A stretch of 39,779 nucleotides of DNA from Arcicella sp. Lineage in GTDB: Bacteria > Bacteroidota > Bacteroidia > Cytophagales > Spirosomataceae. Where the stretch lies: assembly GCA_014376355.1 (NCBI GenBank), contig JACMRQ010000358.1:1-39779 (forward strand), read 5' to 3'. Below, one piece after another: positions 18,930 through 28,217 of the stretch; position 1 is the stretch's first letter; every line of letters begins with the position of its first letter. The translations under genes were made by a program, and so were the position numbers. Under the pieces are notes generated by a model that saw only the letters and a program-made list of their open reading frames with translations, had not been told where the DNA came from and searched no databases.

Positions 18930-19355
18930 TTATTTGTTTTTTCGCCAATATTGCCACGCTCCCGTTGACCATAATGACAAGAATATCAGGGCAGGTTGCA
19001 TAGGCAGTCTAAGCCAACGAGCAGTATCTGAATTCATACCAAAAGCATCTCTATGTTCAACTAATTGAGCAATATTTCCTGGGAAAATAACTACGAAGAA
19101 TACCGCTACTATCCATCCAACTTTTATGCGTTGTGAATAAAGGAAAAGTAAAGATAAACCAAGGATAATTTCGACGATTCCTGAAAGTAAAACTACGGTG
19201 TCGGCACTGATTGGAAACCACGGTGGAACTTGTGCTAAGAATTCTTTTCTCAAAAATGTCAAGTGACCTGTACCCGTAAAAGTAAGAAAACTACCTAATA
19301 AATATCGACCAATGTTTTGTGAAACAGATGTTGTATTGTTTTCAGAAATGTTCAT
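18930..19355 (-). CDS. DoxX-like membrane protein
   Basis: GRYLLGSFLTFTGTGHLTFLRKEFLAQVPPWFP... plus several hydrophobic helices; internal Met (MNISENN) preferred over the tracked start at 19403. Confidence 0.75.
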   Translation of the reverse strand: MNISENNTTSVSQNIGRYLLGSFLTFTGTGHLTFLRKEFLAQVPPWFPISADTVVLLSGIVEIILGLSLLFLYSQRIKVGWIVAVFFVVIFPGNIAQLVEHRDAFGMNSDTARWLRLPMQPALIFLSLWSTGAWQYWRKNK

Positions 19356-19435
19356 GTTGTTTAGGTTTGGCGTGAAAAAAATAAGGTAATTTATTTCTAA
19401 CAAATTGACGTTTTTTTGAGTTTTCCGTATTGTTC

Positions 19436-21034
19436 CTAAATCACCACTGCATCAAAAACCCCCGTTAAAATCTTTTCATTGCGCTTAATCTGTAACCAAA
19501 TTCTGTAATTTCCTGCCGTTGGAAAAACGTATGGAAATTTTACACTTCCACCGTGGTGTTCTTGAGTGTTGTGGTTCATGTTGGGCATCAAGAATTGGTT
19601 TCTTTGGGTTTCGGACATTGTTTGAATTTTGGTTAAAACCTTGTCGATACTATCTTTAAAAACCTTTGGCGTTGCAATAAATGGCTCAACCGAAGTTTCT
19701 TCAATTCGCTTTTGCATCACGCCCACGGACGTACTCGAAACCGTGCCAGTTGGATGTAAATGTATGTAAACCGAGCCGTCCGTTTTTACGATTGCGGCGT
19801 GTCCCATCATGCCCAAATACGGTTGCAAAATAGCCTCTTTCCCATCTGGAGAAACCACCGAAAACTTCAAGTCATATACTTGTCCTGCCATCAAGGATTT
19901 ATTGGGTTTTTCTTCCCAAACAATGCTTGAACCATCTTGGAGTTTGGTTTTTATACCTGGCGCTCCACAAATTGTAATTATTTCGTCCAATGAATTTGCT
20001 TTTTTTTCGTTCAAAGCATTTGTAATAGCATAAGTGTCATCAGGGTCTTGAACTTTAGTATTTTTAACGGCATTTTTTATTTCAATAGTATCCGTTAGTG
20101 TGTATTGAAAACCGCCAATATATCGCATAATATCGGCATACAATAAATATTTTCCTGCTGGTAAATTGGGTAAAGTTGCCTCAAAATTAAGTGTATCTAA
20201 TCTTACGGGATGCAGATGGGCAAACGCATCCATGGTTCCTTGTCGTACTAAAAATAGGTGCATCAATTTGCCGTGATCGGGTATTAGGTAGCTTAGTTTA
20301 CGATTATAAACCGAGTTACTATCAATCGTTAATTTTAAAACTGTTTGATTATTTTCTTCTACAATTTTGGTATTGGCAATGTAAGGTTTGTACATATCTT
20401 TGAGATAGTCTTTTGTGAGTCCACCCCACCAATTATTGCCAATAAATAATAATAGTCCACAAAAACTTGCTCCCACAAGTGAACCCATTATCCTTTTACG
20501 AGCAGTTTTAGGCGTTGCTTTTTCTCCTATGGGCTGCAAACTATCGCTAACACTTGCTCCAAAAATAGTCGTGAGAACACCAATCAGAAACACGCTTAAA
20601 GCTGCCAGAATCCAGCCCAAACCTACTGGCATCGAACGCTTTGCTGTAGAAACTGCCGCTACTGGAACAATCATTTTTGCGGCACCTCTTTTACCCGAAA
20701 CTTCCACCTCCACACTGGCTGGGGTGGAAGTCATAAACCATATTAAGCCTTCAAATTGACCGTTTTTCCCAGCAATCGGTAAGGCTTCATCCGATACGGG
20801 GGAGCCTTCATCACCATACCAAAAGTAAATGGGTTTGATTCTAATATGCTCAATATCACCACCATCCGTGAAGATGGTAACTTTTGCAGTACCTGGAATA
20901 ACGTCAGGTGGTTGTACATAAACCTGCAAGGCGTATTTGCCAGCTTTTCCTTCATAAACTACGCCAGGACTACCCACGTGGGCGTTGGTAAAAGATGCGT
21001 TTAGAATTAAAAACATTATGATGAAATTTTTCAA
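19436..21034 (-). CDS. secreted/membrane-anchored protein with YtkA-like N-terminal region and two HLHP motifs
   Basis: Signal peptide, Ig-like N-terminus (HVGSPGVVYEGKAGKYALQVYVQPPDVIPGTAKVTIF), a TM segment, then LMHLFLV...FAHLHP and GMMGHAAIV...YIHLHPTG. Confidence 0.6.
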   Translation of the reverse strand: MKNFIIMFLILNASFTNAHVGSPGVVYEGKAGKYALQVYVQPPDVIPGTAKVTIFTDGGDIEHIRIKPIYFWYGDEGSPVSDEALPIAGKNGQFEGLIWFMTSTPASVEVEVSGKRGAAKMIVPVAAVSTAKRSMPVGLGWILAALSVFLIGVLTTIFGASVSDSLQPIGEKATPKTARKRIMGSLVGASFCGLLLFIGNNWWGGLTKDYLKDMYKPYIANTKIVEENNQTVLKLTIDSNSVYNRKLSYLIPDHGKLMHLFLVRQGTMDAFAHLHPVRLDTLNFEATLPNLPAGKYLLYADIMRYIGGFQYTLTDTIEIKNAVKNTKVQDPDDTYAITNALNEKKANSLDEIITICGAPGIKTKLQDGSSIVWEEKPNKSLMAGQVYDLKFSVVSPDGKEAILQPYLGMMGHAAIVKTDGSVYIHLHPTGTVSSTSVGVMQKRIEETSVEPFIATPKVFKDSIDKVLTKIQTMSETQRNQFLMPNMNHNTQEHHGGSVKFPYVFPTAGNYRIWLQIKRNEKILTGVFDAVVI

Positions 21035-21097
21035 AGGAAGATGATTTAGAAGGGTAAATATTTTATGATGAACATTTTACAGTAAAATAATTTTCCT

Positions 21098-22327
21098 TTA
21101 TCGTTGCACTTTTTTCATCCAATTACCCCAAACTAAACCAATTCGAGCGGAGATGAAACCTAATGTGATGGATATGAAACTGGCAATTACCCATTTTTGG
21201 AATCCTTGTGTGGTATATCTATCTAAATATTTATACCGCCATTCAGTGTCAGGATTATTGTTATAACTCCAAGTATCTGACTGAAAAAACCAGTTGCGTG
21301 CCAATTCAGATTCTTTCAAAAAAGAACCCATGGGATATTGAATTATTAAAAAAGTTATGAAAAATCCAAACCCTAAAATCAAGGCAAGAATCCAATCATT
21401 TTTTTGAGAAAATTTATCCCGTAAAATATCCGTAATTAAAGCAGGAAATACCAACAACAAAGGAAATGCTGTCGTCTGAAAAAACGTGATATGATTGGAA
21501 ACGGGAGCCAAAAGTGGTTCAGCAGGAAACTGTCTAATCGTTCCGTTTATCGCAATCATCATGACCATATAAATCAAAGCAATAATCGTTGTTCCCCATT
21601 TGATATTGCTTGCCCGTGCGAAGGCAATCATAAATAAAGGAAATGCTCCGCAACCAATTTCGTAGAAAAAATCGTTGTGCATATTCCATCTACCCATGAA
21701 TTCGGTAAGGAAAGTATTGACGGTTAATAATACTAAACCCGCTGTAAACATGAAGATGTTACGCAGCCTATTCTCACGATTAATATTTTGTATATCAGAT
21801 AAATACGCTATTTTTTCTTTACGATTTAATACCGCTAAAACTGAAATCATCGCCCCAATTTGAATGGAAATTAATCCTAATGCCAAGATTGTATGAGGAG
21901 GAGAGAAAATCTTTACGTCTAATCCGTAAGTTGCGTGCCACCAATCGTCGAAAGGAGCAGAAGTTGCCGCTCCAAAGCCACCCCAAATGCAGAACATTCC
22001 TCCCAAAGAACTATAAAATATGCCCCAGAAATTCACCATTTTACCTTTCTCTTGGGTTGTTCCCCAGAATGATGTTTTCAAAACTTGATAACCCGAAATA
22101 ATGCCCGCCAAAGCTGCACCCAAATAAATGGCATTGTGAGGGGCAGAAAAAAGACCATCTCGCCCGATACTCATGTGCCAAGCAATATCCCAAAGTACAC
22201 CAATAATTACCAATGCAGAGCATATCGCCACTACATAGATTTGCGTTGGAATTCCTAACAAAAAACTTTTAGTTGGATTGTCGGTTTGTTTTAAGGAAAG
22301 ATTCGGAAGAAGAGAAGTTATTGCCAT
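21098..22327 (-). CDS. polytopic membrane protein of unknown function with duplicated D-x2-WH-x3-G-x-D-x(2,3)-FS-x-PH motif
   Basis: About 10 hydrophobic segments; DIAWHMSIGRDGLFSAPH and DDWWHATYGLDVKIFSPPH are visible in the translation. Confidence 0.75.
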   Translation of the reverse strand: MAITSLLPNLSLKQTDNPTKSFLLGIPTQIYVVAICSALVIIGVLWDIAWHMSIGRDGLFSAPHNAIYLGAALAGIISGYQVLKTSFWGTTQEKGKMVNFWGIFYSSLGGMFCIWGGFGAATSAPFDDWWHATYGLDVKIFSPPHTILALGLISIQIGAMISVLAVLNRKEKIAYLSDIQNINRENRLRNIFMFTAGLVLLTVNTFLTEFMGRWNMHNDFFYEIGCGAFPLFMIAFARASNIKWGTTIIALIYMVMMIAINGTIRQFPAEPLLAPVSNHITFFQTTAFPLLLVFPALITDILRDKFSQKNDWILALILGFGFFITFLIIQYPMGSFLKESELARNWFFQSDTWSYNNNPDTEWRYKYLDRYTTQGFQKWVIASFISITLGFISARIGLVWGNWMKKVQR

Positions 22328-22512
22328 GTTTTTATCGATTTAATCACAGATGCAATTTATAAAAAAAGGTTACACGATTTACTTTTTCATGTCATTATTG
22401 ATATTTTTGTAAATAATAAAACTTGAATTAGTAGTCAATTTGGTAAGTAGTTTAAAATCAACTATTTGATAATTTTACTAATAATAATTAACCAATAATA
22501 AATAACGAAATA

Positions 22513-23016
22513 ATGGCAACTTGGTATTTGGGAAAAATACGGTATCAGAAAGAAGACGAAGCGGGTTCTTTAAAAACAATTAATGAGGCATATTTGGTTG
22601 ATGCCGTTTCGTACACCGAAGCAGAGGCAAGGATGTTTGAAATTGTAGCAAGTAATACGCCTGATTTTCAATTAACTAATCTCTCAAAAATGAAATTGAG
22701 TGAGGTGTTTTTTGAAGAAAATGGTTCTGAAATTTGGTATAAAGCGAAAGTTCAGTATATCAGTTTTGATGAGAAAACGCAGAAGGAAAAGAAAACGCCA
22801 CACATCATGTTAATCAACGCTGAAAATCCAAAAGACACTTTTGACGCTTTGACGAAGCATCTTGGAAACTTGAATGACTATCAAATTACGGATATTAATA
22901 TCACAACTATCTTAGAAGTTTGTCCTTACATTCCAGAAAATGAACTGCTGAAAAAAGGTAATTTTAGACCAGTAGCGGAAGTTCTGGCGGAACAGGAAGT
23001 TGTAGCTGAGGGATAA
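22513..23016 (+). CDS. DUF4494 domain protein
   Basis: MATWYLGKIRYQKEDEAGSLKTINEAYLVDAVSYTEAEARMFEI, typical of the Bacteroidota DUF4494 family. Confidence 0.8.
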   Translation: MATWYLGKIRYQKEDEAGSLKTINEAYLVDAVSYTEAEARMFEIVASNTPDFQLTNLSKMKLSEVFFEENGSEIWYKAKVQYISFDEKTQKEKKTPHIMLINAENPKDTFDALTKHLGNLNDYQITDINITTILEVCPYIPENELLKKGNFRPVAEVLAEQEVVAEG

Positions 23017-23066
23017 TCCGAATTCAATACGTCTTTTCGTAAACTAAAAATTCAATCACAAATCCT

Positions 23067-24758
23067 ATGTCGAACGAAGAAATTGTTGCCCTTCTTGAAT
23101 TAACGGTAAAACTCCTTGAATTGCACGATGAAAATGAGTTTAAAATCAAGAATCTTAGCTTTGCAGCCCGTGCTTTAGATAAAGAAGTTGCTGATTTAAT
23201 GAGTCTTTCTTTGGAACAACTTGCTGGCTTACAGAGCGTTGGAAAAAGTGTTGCGGGTAAAATTGACGAGATGCGTAAGACAGGTACAAGTCAAGAACTT
23301 ACCGAATTATTGGCAAAAACGCCCGAAGGTTTATTGGAAATGCTTCAAATAAAAGGCATTGGACCTAAAAAAGTACGAGCCATTTGGCAAGAACTAAATA
23401 TTACTGATAACCGTGAATTACTCTTAGCTTGTGAGAACGGAGAAGTGGCGAAACTCAAAGGATTTGGTGATAAAATTCAAGCAACTATCAAAGAATCAAT
23501 TCTTTATGCCCAATCAAATACAGGAAAATTGAGAATGGAAAAGGGCGAAGAATTAGCCCAAATTCTATTTGATATATTGGAAAAACAGTTTGAGCAGGTT
23601 GAAATTGTGGGAGATGTTCGTCGTAAAAATGAAGTTGTACACTCCATTCAATTGGTTGTCGGGCATGATAAATTGTGGGAAGTGCAACAATATATTAATG
23701 GCTTGCCTAACTTAAAACAAGACGAAAAAGCGTCATCTCCTTTTGCTTGGCGGGGAAAATTTTTAGAGAAAGAAATTCCCGTAGAAATTCATATTTGTTC
23801 ACCACAACAATTTGTAAATCAGGTGTTTATCTACTCTTCGAGTGAAAAACATTTGGCTACAAATGGTATTTATAAACAGTTAAGCAAACAAGTTTTTGAA
23901 TCGGAAGAGGCGATTTATTCGAGTTTGAATATGCCTTACATCATTCCAGAAATGAGAGAAGGGAATTTTGAATTTGAATGGTCGAAAATACATCAAATTG
24001 AAGAATTAGTTACGTGGGATTCACTGAAAGGAATTTTACATAATCACTCTACTTATTCAGATGGAAAGCATACTTTAGAAGTAATGGCGCATTATTGTCG
24101 AGAATTAGGGTTTGAGTATTTAGGAATTGCTGACCACTCTAAAACTGCTTCTTATGCCAAAGGACTTTCTGAGGAAAGAATTTGGGAGCAACACGCTGAA
24201 ATTGAGAAGCTTAATCAAAAATATGCAGTTATGGCCGACCGCCCTTTTAAGATTTTAAAGGGAATCGAATCAGATATTTTGGGCGACGGCTCTTTGGATT
24301 ATGCTGACGATATTTTGAAATCTTTTGACTATATCGTGGCATCAATTCACCAAAATTTAAAGATGAATCAGGAGAAAGCAATGTCTCGAATTATTGGGGC
24401 AATTGAAAATCCTTATACCACTATTTTAGGACATCCAACTGGTCGAATTTTACTGTCTCGTGCTGGTTATCCAATTGATTATCAAAAAGTTATTGATGCT
24501 TGTGCGGCTAATGGCGTAGTGATTGAAATTAATGCAAGTCCTTACCGTTTGGATTTAGATTGGCGTTGGATTCAGTATGCTTTAGAGAAAAATGTGATGC
24601 TTTCTATCAATCCAGATGCTCATGAAAAAGAGGGATATTTTGATATGCACTATGGCGTGGCAGTGGCTCGTAAAGGTGGGCTTTTGGCAAATATGACGTT
24701 TAATTCTTTGGGTTTGGGAGAGATGGAGAGGTATTTGAAAGCGAAAAGGCAGAAATAA
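23067..24758 (+). CDS. polX: DNA polymerase/3'-5' exonuclease PolX
   Basis: N-terminal HhH segments (LQIKGIGPKKVRAIW) and C-terminal PHP domain (GILHNHSTYSDGKHTLEVMAHYCRELGFEYLGIADHS; INPDAHE). Confidence 0.9.
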   Translation: MSNEEIVALLELTVKLLELHDENEFKIKNLSFAARALDKEVADLMSLSLEQLAGLQSVGKSVAGKIDEMRKTGTSQELTELLAKTPEGLLEMLQIKGIGPKKVRAIWQELNITDNRELLLACENGEVAKLKGFGDKIQATIKESILYAQSNTGKLRMEKGEELAQILFDILEKQFEQVEIVGDVRRKNEVVHSIQLVVGHDKLWEVQQYINGLPNLKQDEKASSPFAWRGKFLEKEIPVEIHICSPQQFVNQVFIYSSSEKHLATNGIYKQLSKQVFESEEAIYSSLNMPYIIPEMREGNFEFEWSKIHQIEELVTWDSLKGILHNHSTYSDGKHTLEVMAHYCRELGFEYLGIADHSKTASYAKGLSEERIWEQHAEIEKLNQKYAVMADRPFKILKGIESDILGDGSLDYADDILKSFDYIVASIHQNLKMNQEKAMSRIIGAIENPYTTILGHPTGRILLSRAGYPIDYQKVIDACAANGVVIEINASPYRLDLDWRWIQYALEKNVMLSINPDAHEKEGYFDMHYGVAVARKGGLLANMTFNSLGLGEMERYLKAKRQK

Positions 24759-24830
24759 TGTAAGGACGAATAGCATTCGTCCAGCGAAGTAAAATGGCAC
24801 TCCGTTGGACGAATGCTATTCGTCCCTACA
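24759..24830. repeat. nested palindromic element between polX and the convergent LOG-family gene
   Basis: 32-nt arms (24759-24790, 24799-24830; three mismatches), each containing a palindrome: GGACGAAT-AGC-ATTCGTCC and GGACGAAT-GCT-ATTCGTCC. Confidence 0.85.
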
Positions 24831-24851
24831 TTTAAATAAAATAAAACCAAT

Positions 24852-25583
24852 CTAAAAATTCGGTTTCAACAAATACTTGGCATAAAAATCATCAATTACC
24901 TTTACTGCTGCCGTTGGAGTGTCAACCAACGACACTAAATTCAAATCGTCGGCACCAATATATCCCTGATCAAGCATGGTAGTTTTTACCCAATCGAATA
25001 GTCCTCCCCAATATTTTTTGCCTACTAAAACCACAGGGAAACGAGCGATTTTTTTCGTTTGCATTAAAGTTAAAGATTCAAACATTTCATCCAATGTTCC
25101 AAACCCTCCAGGCATGATAATAAATCCCTGCGAATATTTCACAAACATCACTTTACGCACAAAAAAGTAATCAAAATCGATACTTTTATCTCTATCTATA
25201 TAATCATTTGGTTTTTGTTCAAAAGGTAAATCAATGTTTAATCCTACCGATTTTCCGCCCTGCAATTTTGCCCCTTTATTACCTGCTTCCATGATTCCTG
25301 GCCCTCCGCCTGTAATAACTCCATAACCATGACGAACCAATTTTGCGGCAATTTCTTCTGCCATTAAATAATACGGATTGTCAGGCTTTGTTCTTGCCGA
25401 ACCAAAAATAGATACGCAAGGACCAATTTTTGCTAATTTATCAATCCCCTCCACAAATTCAGACATAACCTTGAAAATTCTCCAAGATTCCTCTGAATGT
25501 ATCTCAGACCAAGTATGGTCAATAAATGCTTTTTTTATTTTTTCGTCGTCACTTAATAACCTCACACTTTCTCTATCTGTCAT
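24852..25583 (-). CDS. TIGR00730/LOG family Rossmann-fold protein
   Basis: GGGPGIMEAGNKGA and MPGGFGTLDEMFE motifs. Confidence 0.92.
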   Translation of the reverse strand: MTDRESVRLLSDDEKIKKAFIDHTWSEIHSEESWRIFKVMSEFVEGIDKLAKIGPCVSIFGSARTKPDNPYYLMAEEIAAKLVRHGYGVITGGGPGIMEAGNKGAKLQGGKSVGLNIDLPFEQKPNDYIDRDKSIDFDYFFVRKVMFVKYSQGFIIMPGGFGTLDEMFESLTLMQTKKIARFPVVLVGKKYWGGLFDWVKTTMLDQGYIGADDLNLVSLVDTPTAAVKVIDDFYAKYLLKPNF

Positions 25584-25688
25584 TGTTTGTTGATTTTTAT
25601 TTTAAAAAAAATAGTCCGTAACTTTACGATTATACGGCATTAAATAACAAAAAAAAACGTTCATTAGTTACAAATACTTACATTTTTT

Positions 25689-26129
25689 ATGGAATTAATC
25701 AAAAAAATAGCTATCGGAGGCGACCATGCGGGTTTTGAATATAAGGCAGAATTAATAAAATTACTAAATGCCGAAGGCTATGAAGTAAAAGATTTTGGAC
25801 CTTTTAGCACTACTTCATGCGATTACGCAGATTTTGCTCATCCAGTAGCCTTAGCAATTGAAAATCAGGAGTTTGCGTTTGGGATTCTTCTGTGTGGAAG
25901 TGCTAATGGCGTGGCAATTACTGCCAATAAACATCAACATATTCGTGCAGGCTTAGCTTGGAATACGGAAGTTGCTGCTTTGGTACGTATGCACAATGAT
26001 GCAAATATACTTTGTATTCCTGCTCGTTTCGTGACTTTGGAAGAGTCTATCGAAATTACCAATGTATTTTTAGAAACTGAATTTGAAGGAGGACGACATC
26101 AGTTGAGAATTGATAAGATTCCGTGTTAA
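25689..26129 (+). CDS. rpiB: ribose 5-phosphate isomerase B
   Basis: IAIGGDHAGFEYKAELIKLL, DYADFAHPVA, GILLCGSANGVAITANKHQHIRAGL. Confidence 0.93.
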   Translation: MELIKKIAIGGDHAGFEYKAELIKLLNAEGYEVKDFGPFSTTSCDYADFAHPVALAIENQEFAFGILLCGSANGVAITANKHQHIRAGLAWNTEVAALVRMHNDANILCIPARFVTLEESIEITNVFLETEFEGGRHQLRIDKIPC

Positions 26130-26242
26130 AATTGTCTGAATTTGGATTCGTCGGATTTTAGGTTTGTCAGGATTAAGAAAAATGTATTCAATAAAAATCC
26201 AAATAATCCATAAATCTGACGAATCCAAATTCAAACAATTTT
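26128..26242. repeat. long inverted repeat between rpiB and the convergent methyltransferase-like gene
   Basis: 31-nt arms (26128-26158, 26212-26242) with two mismatches and a 53-nt spacer. Confidence 0.8.
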
Positions 26243-26245
26243 CAA

Positions 26246-26806
26246 TCAAAGCCTTGGAATTAACATGGGTACATTTTTCTGATATTCTTCATACTTTTTT
26301 CCGAATACCTCTACTAATTTCTTCTCCTCAAAATAAATTCCAATTCTGATGTAAGTGCTAAGAAATAAGGCAGTTGTTAGATAGGATTCAGTGGTGAAAA
26401 AGCCAAAACTTCCCCAAATAAATAAGAGAATTCCTACGTATAATGGATGCCTTACATACTCCGATAATCCTTCGGTCGTTAATTCAGGCTGTTTTTTAGA
26501 CTGAAAATCTGTTCCAATAAATTCCTTCATATCATAATTTTTCAAGGAAAGATACACGACAAATATTCCAGAAAACATCATAAGTCCTCCCAACAACTGA
26601 TTGAAAAATGAATCAGGCATTAGTTTTTTTGAATCCATGAAAATCTGAAAATAGACAATGGAAATCAATAAAATAATCGCTATTAGATTATAAATCAGAC
26701 GATAATATTTTATTGGAAATGCTTTTTTGATAGTATCAGATGCCAAGACCGAATGAATAATTCCAAAGCCAATCCAAAGCAGTGCTAAAATAATTTCGTT
26801 TTTCAT
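26246..26806 (-). CDS. isoprenylcysteine carboxyl methyltransferase / NnrU-like membrane protein
   Basis: Multiple TM segments and YVRHPLYVGILLFIWGSF...EEKKLVEVFGKKYEEYQKNVPMLIP. Confidence 0.8.
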   Translation of the reverse strand: MKNEIILALLWIGFGIIHSVLASDTIKKAFPIKYYRLIYNLIAIILLISIVYFQIFMDSKKLMPDSFFNQLLGGLMMFSGIFVVYLSLKNYDMKEFIGTDFQSKKQPELTTEGLSEYVRHPLYVGILLFIWGSFGFFTTESYLTTALFLSTYIRIGIYFEEKKLVEVFGKKYEEYQKNVPMLIPRL

Positions 26807-26807
26807 T

Positions 26808-28133
26808 TTATCCTTTATAAAATACCCATTTTGAAATTTCTTTCCAACTTGGTTTTTTTCCGTACATTAAAATACCTACTCTATATACTTTTCCTGCTAA
26901 CCAAGTAGTACCTAAAAAGCCCAGAACCAATAAAATAAACGACAAGGCAATTTGCCAATTTGGTACGCCAAAAGGCAAACGAACCATCATGTCGATGGGT
27001 GAAGTAAGCGGAAACATGGATGCCCAAAATGCCAATTTACTGTCAGGGTCTTGAATAATGGCTTGCCCTATGAAAAAGGAAGCCAATATCGGAATGGTAA
27101 CGGGCAATAAAAACTGTTGGGCTTCCGAAGCATTTTCAACGGCAGAACCTACGGCTGCAAAAAGAGAGGCGTAAAGCATATATCCGCCAATATAAAATAA
27201 TAGAAAACATAAAATCAATTTGCCCAATGATACATTTTCAACCGTTTGGGCAATGCCTGCCAACGGGTTTTTATCCTTAATTTCCTTTTTAAAATTATCG
27301 ATTTCGGCCTTATTTAAGCCCGTTCTTTGCATACTTTGAACCTTCTGTTCAATTTTGTTCGACATTAAAGCACTTGTTGCCGTGGAGGCAGTAAAAGTTA
27401 GAACGCCCCATAATAAAAACTGCGTAATTCCAACCAAACCAACGCCAACAATCTTACCCATCATCAACTGAAAAGGTCTTACTGATGAAATCATCACTTC
27501 AATAATACGGTTGCTTTTTTCTTCAATAACGCCATTCATTACTTGCGAGCCGTATAAGAAGGCAGAAATATATAATACCATCCCGAAGATTCCTGCCAAA
27601 ATCATTGCCCCTGTTGAACTACTACTTTGCTCTTTTCCGTCTTCTTGTAGCGTAAAAGTCTCGGCATTTACATTTACTTTATTATCTTCTAAAACTTTCA
27701 AATCTATGTTGGCATTTTTGAGTTTGATATTGCGTAATTCCTTTTCAATTGAACCTTGAATATCAAATTGAGTACCCATACCAATACTTTTTTTTCCAAC
27801 CATTTTCACGCCATTTGGATTGGTCAAAATGTCTTTTGGAATATCAACTAATATATCAGCATCACTTTTAAAAAAGTCTTTTTTTGCAATTTCAAACGAC
27901 TTATTGATGAAACTATAACTAACATCTTTCTCGGATTGTATTTTATCTTTGAATAAACCGCTTTCATCAACAATTTGAATAGTTTTTGTTTCATTTGAGT
28001 TTACAACCAAATAAATTAAAATGGCATAAACACCCGCTATCAAGAATGGAACTACAATTGAAGCAATCCAAAAAGATTTTTTTCGTACTCTTGTGAGATA
28101 TTCTCTTTGTATAATTAGTAAGATTTTGTTCAT
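26808..28133 (-). CDS. ABC-2 type transporter permease (NatB-like)
   Basis: MNKILLIIQREYLTRVRKKSFWIASIVVPFLIAG..., VMNGVIEEKSNRIIEVMISSVRPFQLMMGKIVGVG. Confidence 0.9.
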   Translation of the reverse strand: MNKILLIIQREYLTRVRKKSFWIASIVVPFLIAGVYAILIYLVVNSNETKTIQIVDESGLFKDKIQSEKDVSYSFINKSFEIAKKDFFKSDADILVDIPKDILTNPNGVKMVGKKSIGMGTQFDIQGSIEKELRNIKLKNANIDLKVLEDNKVNVNAETFTLQEDGKEQSSSSTGAMILAGIFGMVLYISAFLYGSQVMNGVIEEKSNRIIEVMISSVRPFQLMMGKIVGVGLVGITQFLLWGVLTFTASTATSALMSNKIEQKVQSMQRTGLNKAEIDNFKKEIKDKNPLAGIAQTVENVSLGKLILCFLLFYIGGYMLYASLFAAVGSAVENASEAQQFLLPVTIPILASFFIGQAIIQDPDSKLAFWASMFPLTSPIDMMVRLPFGVPNWQIALSFILLVLGFLGTTWLAGKVYRVGILMYGKKPSWKEISKWVFYKG

Positions 28134-28217
28134 GACTTTCAAGTTTAAAAGGTAAAAGTTGAAGCGTTGCCGTATTTTAATAGAAAATTATGTAAAATTA
28201 TTAATGCCTACTTTAAT

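Noticed and set aside
20415-20759. 114-aa plus-strand ORF opposite the HLHP-motif protein
   Set aside because: Antisense to a longer ORF with signal peptide and conserved motifs; no start-region support.
23067-24758. PolX as part of a defence island
   Set aside because: PolX with a PHP domain is a housekeeping repair enzyme and the neighbours (DUF4494, LOG-family, RpiB) are not defence genes.
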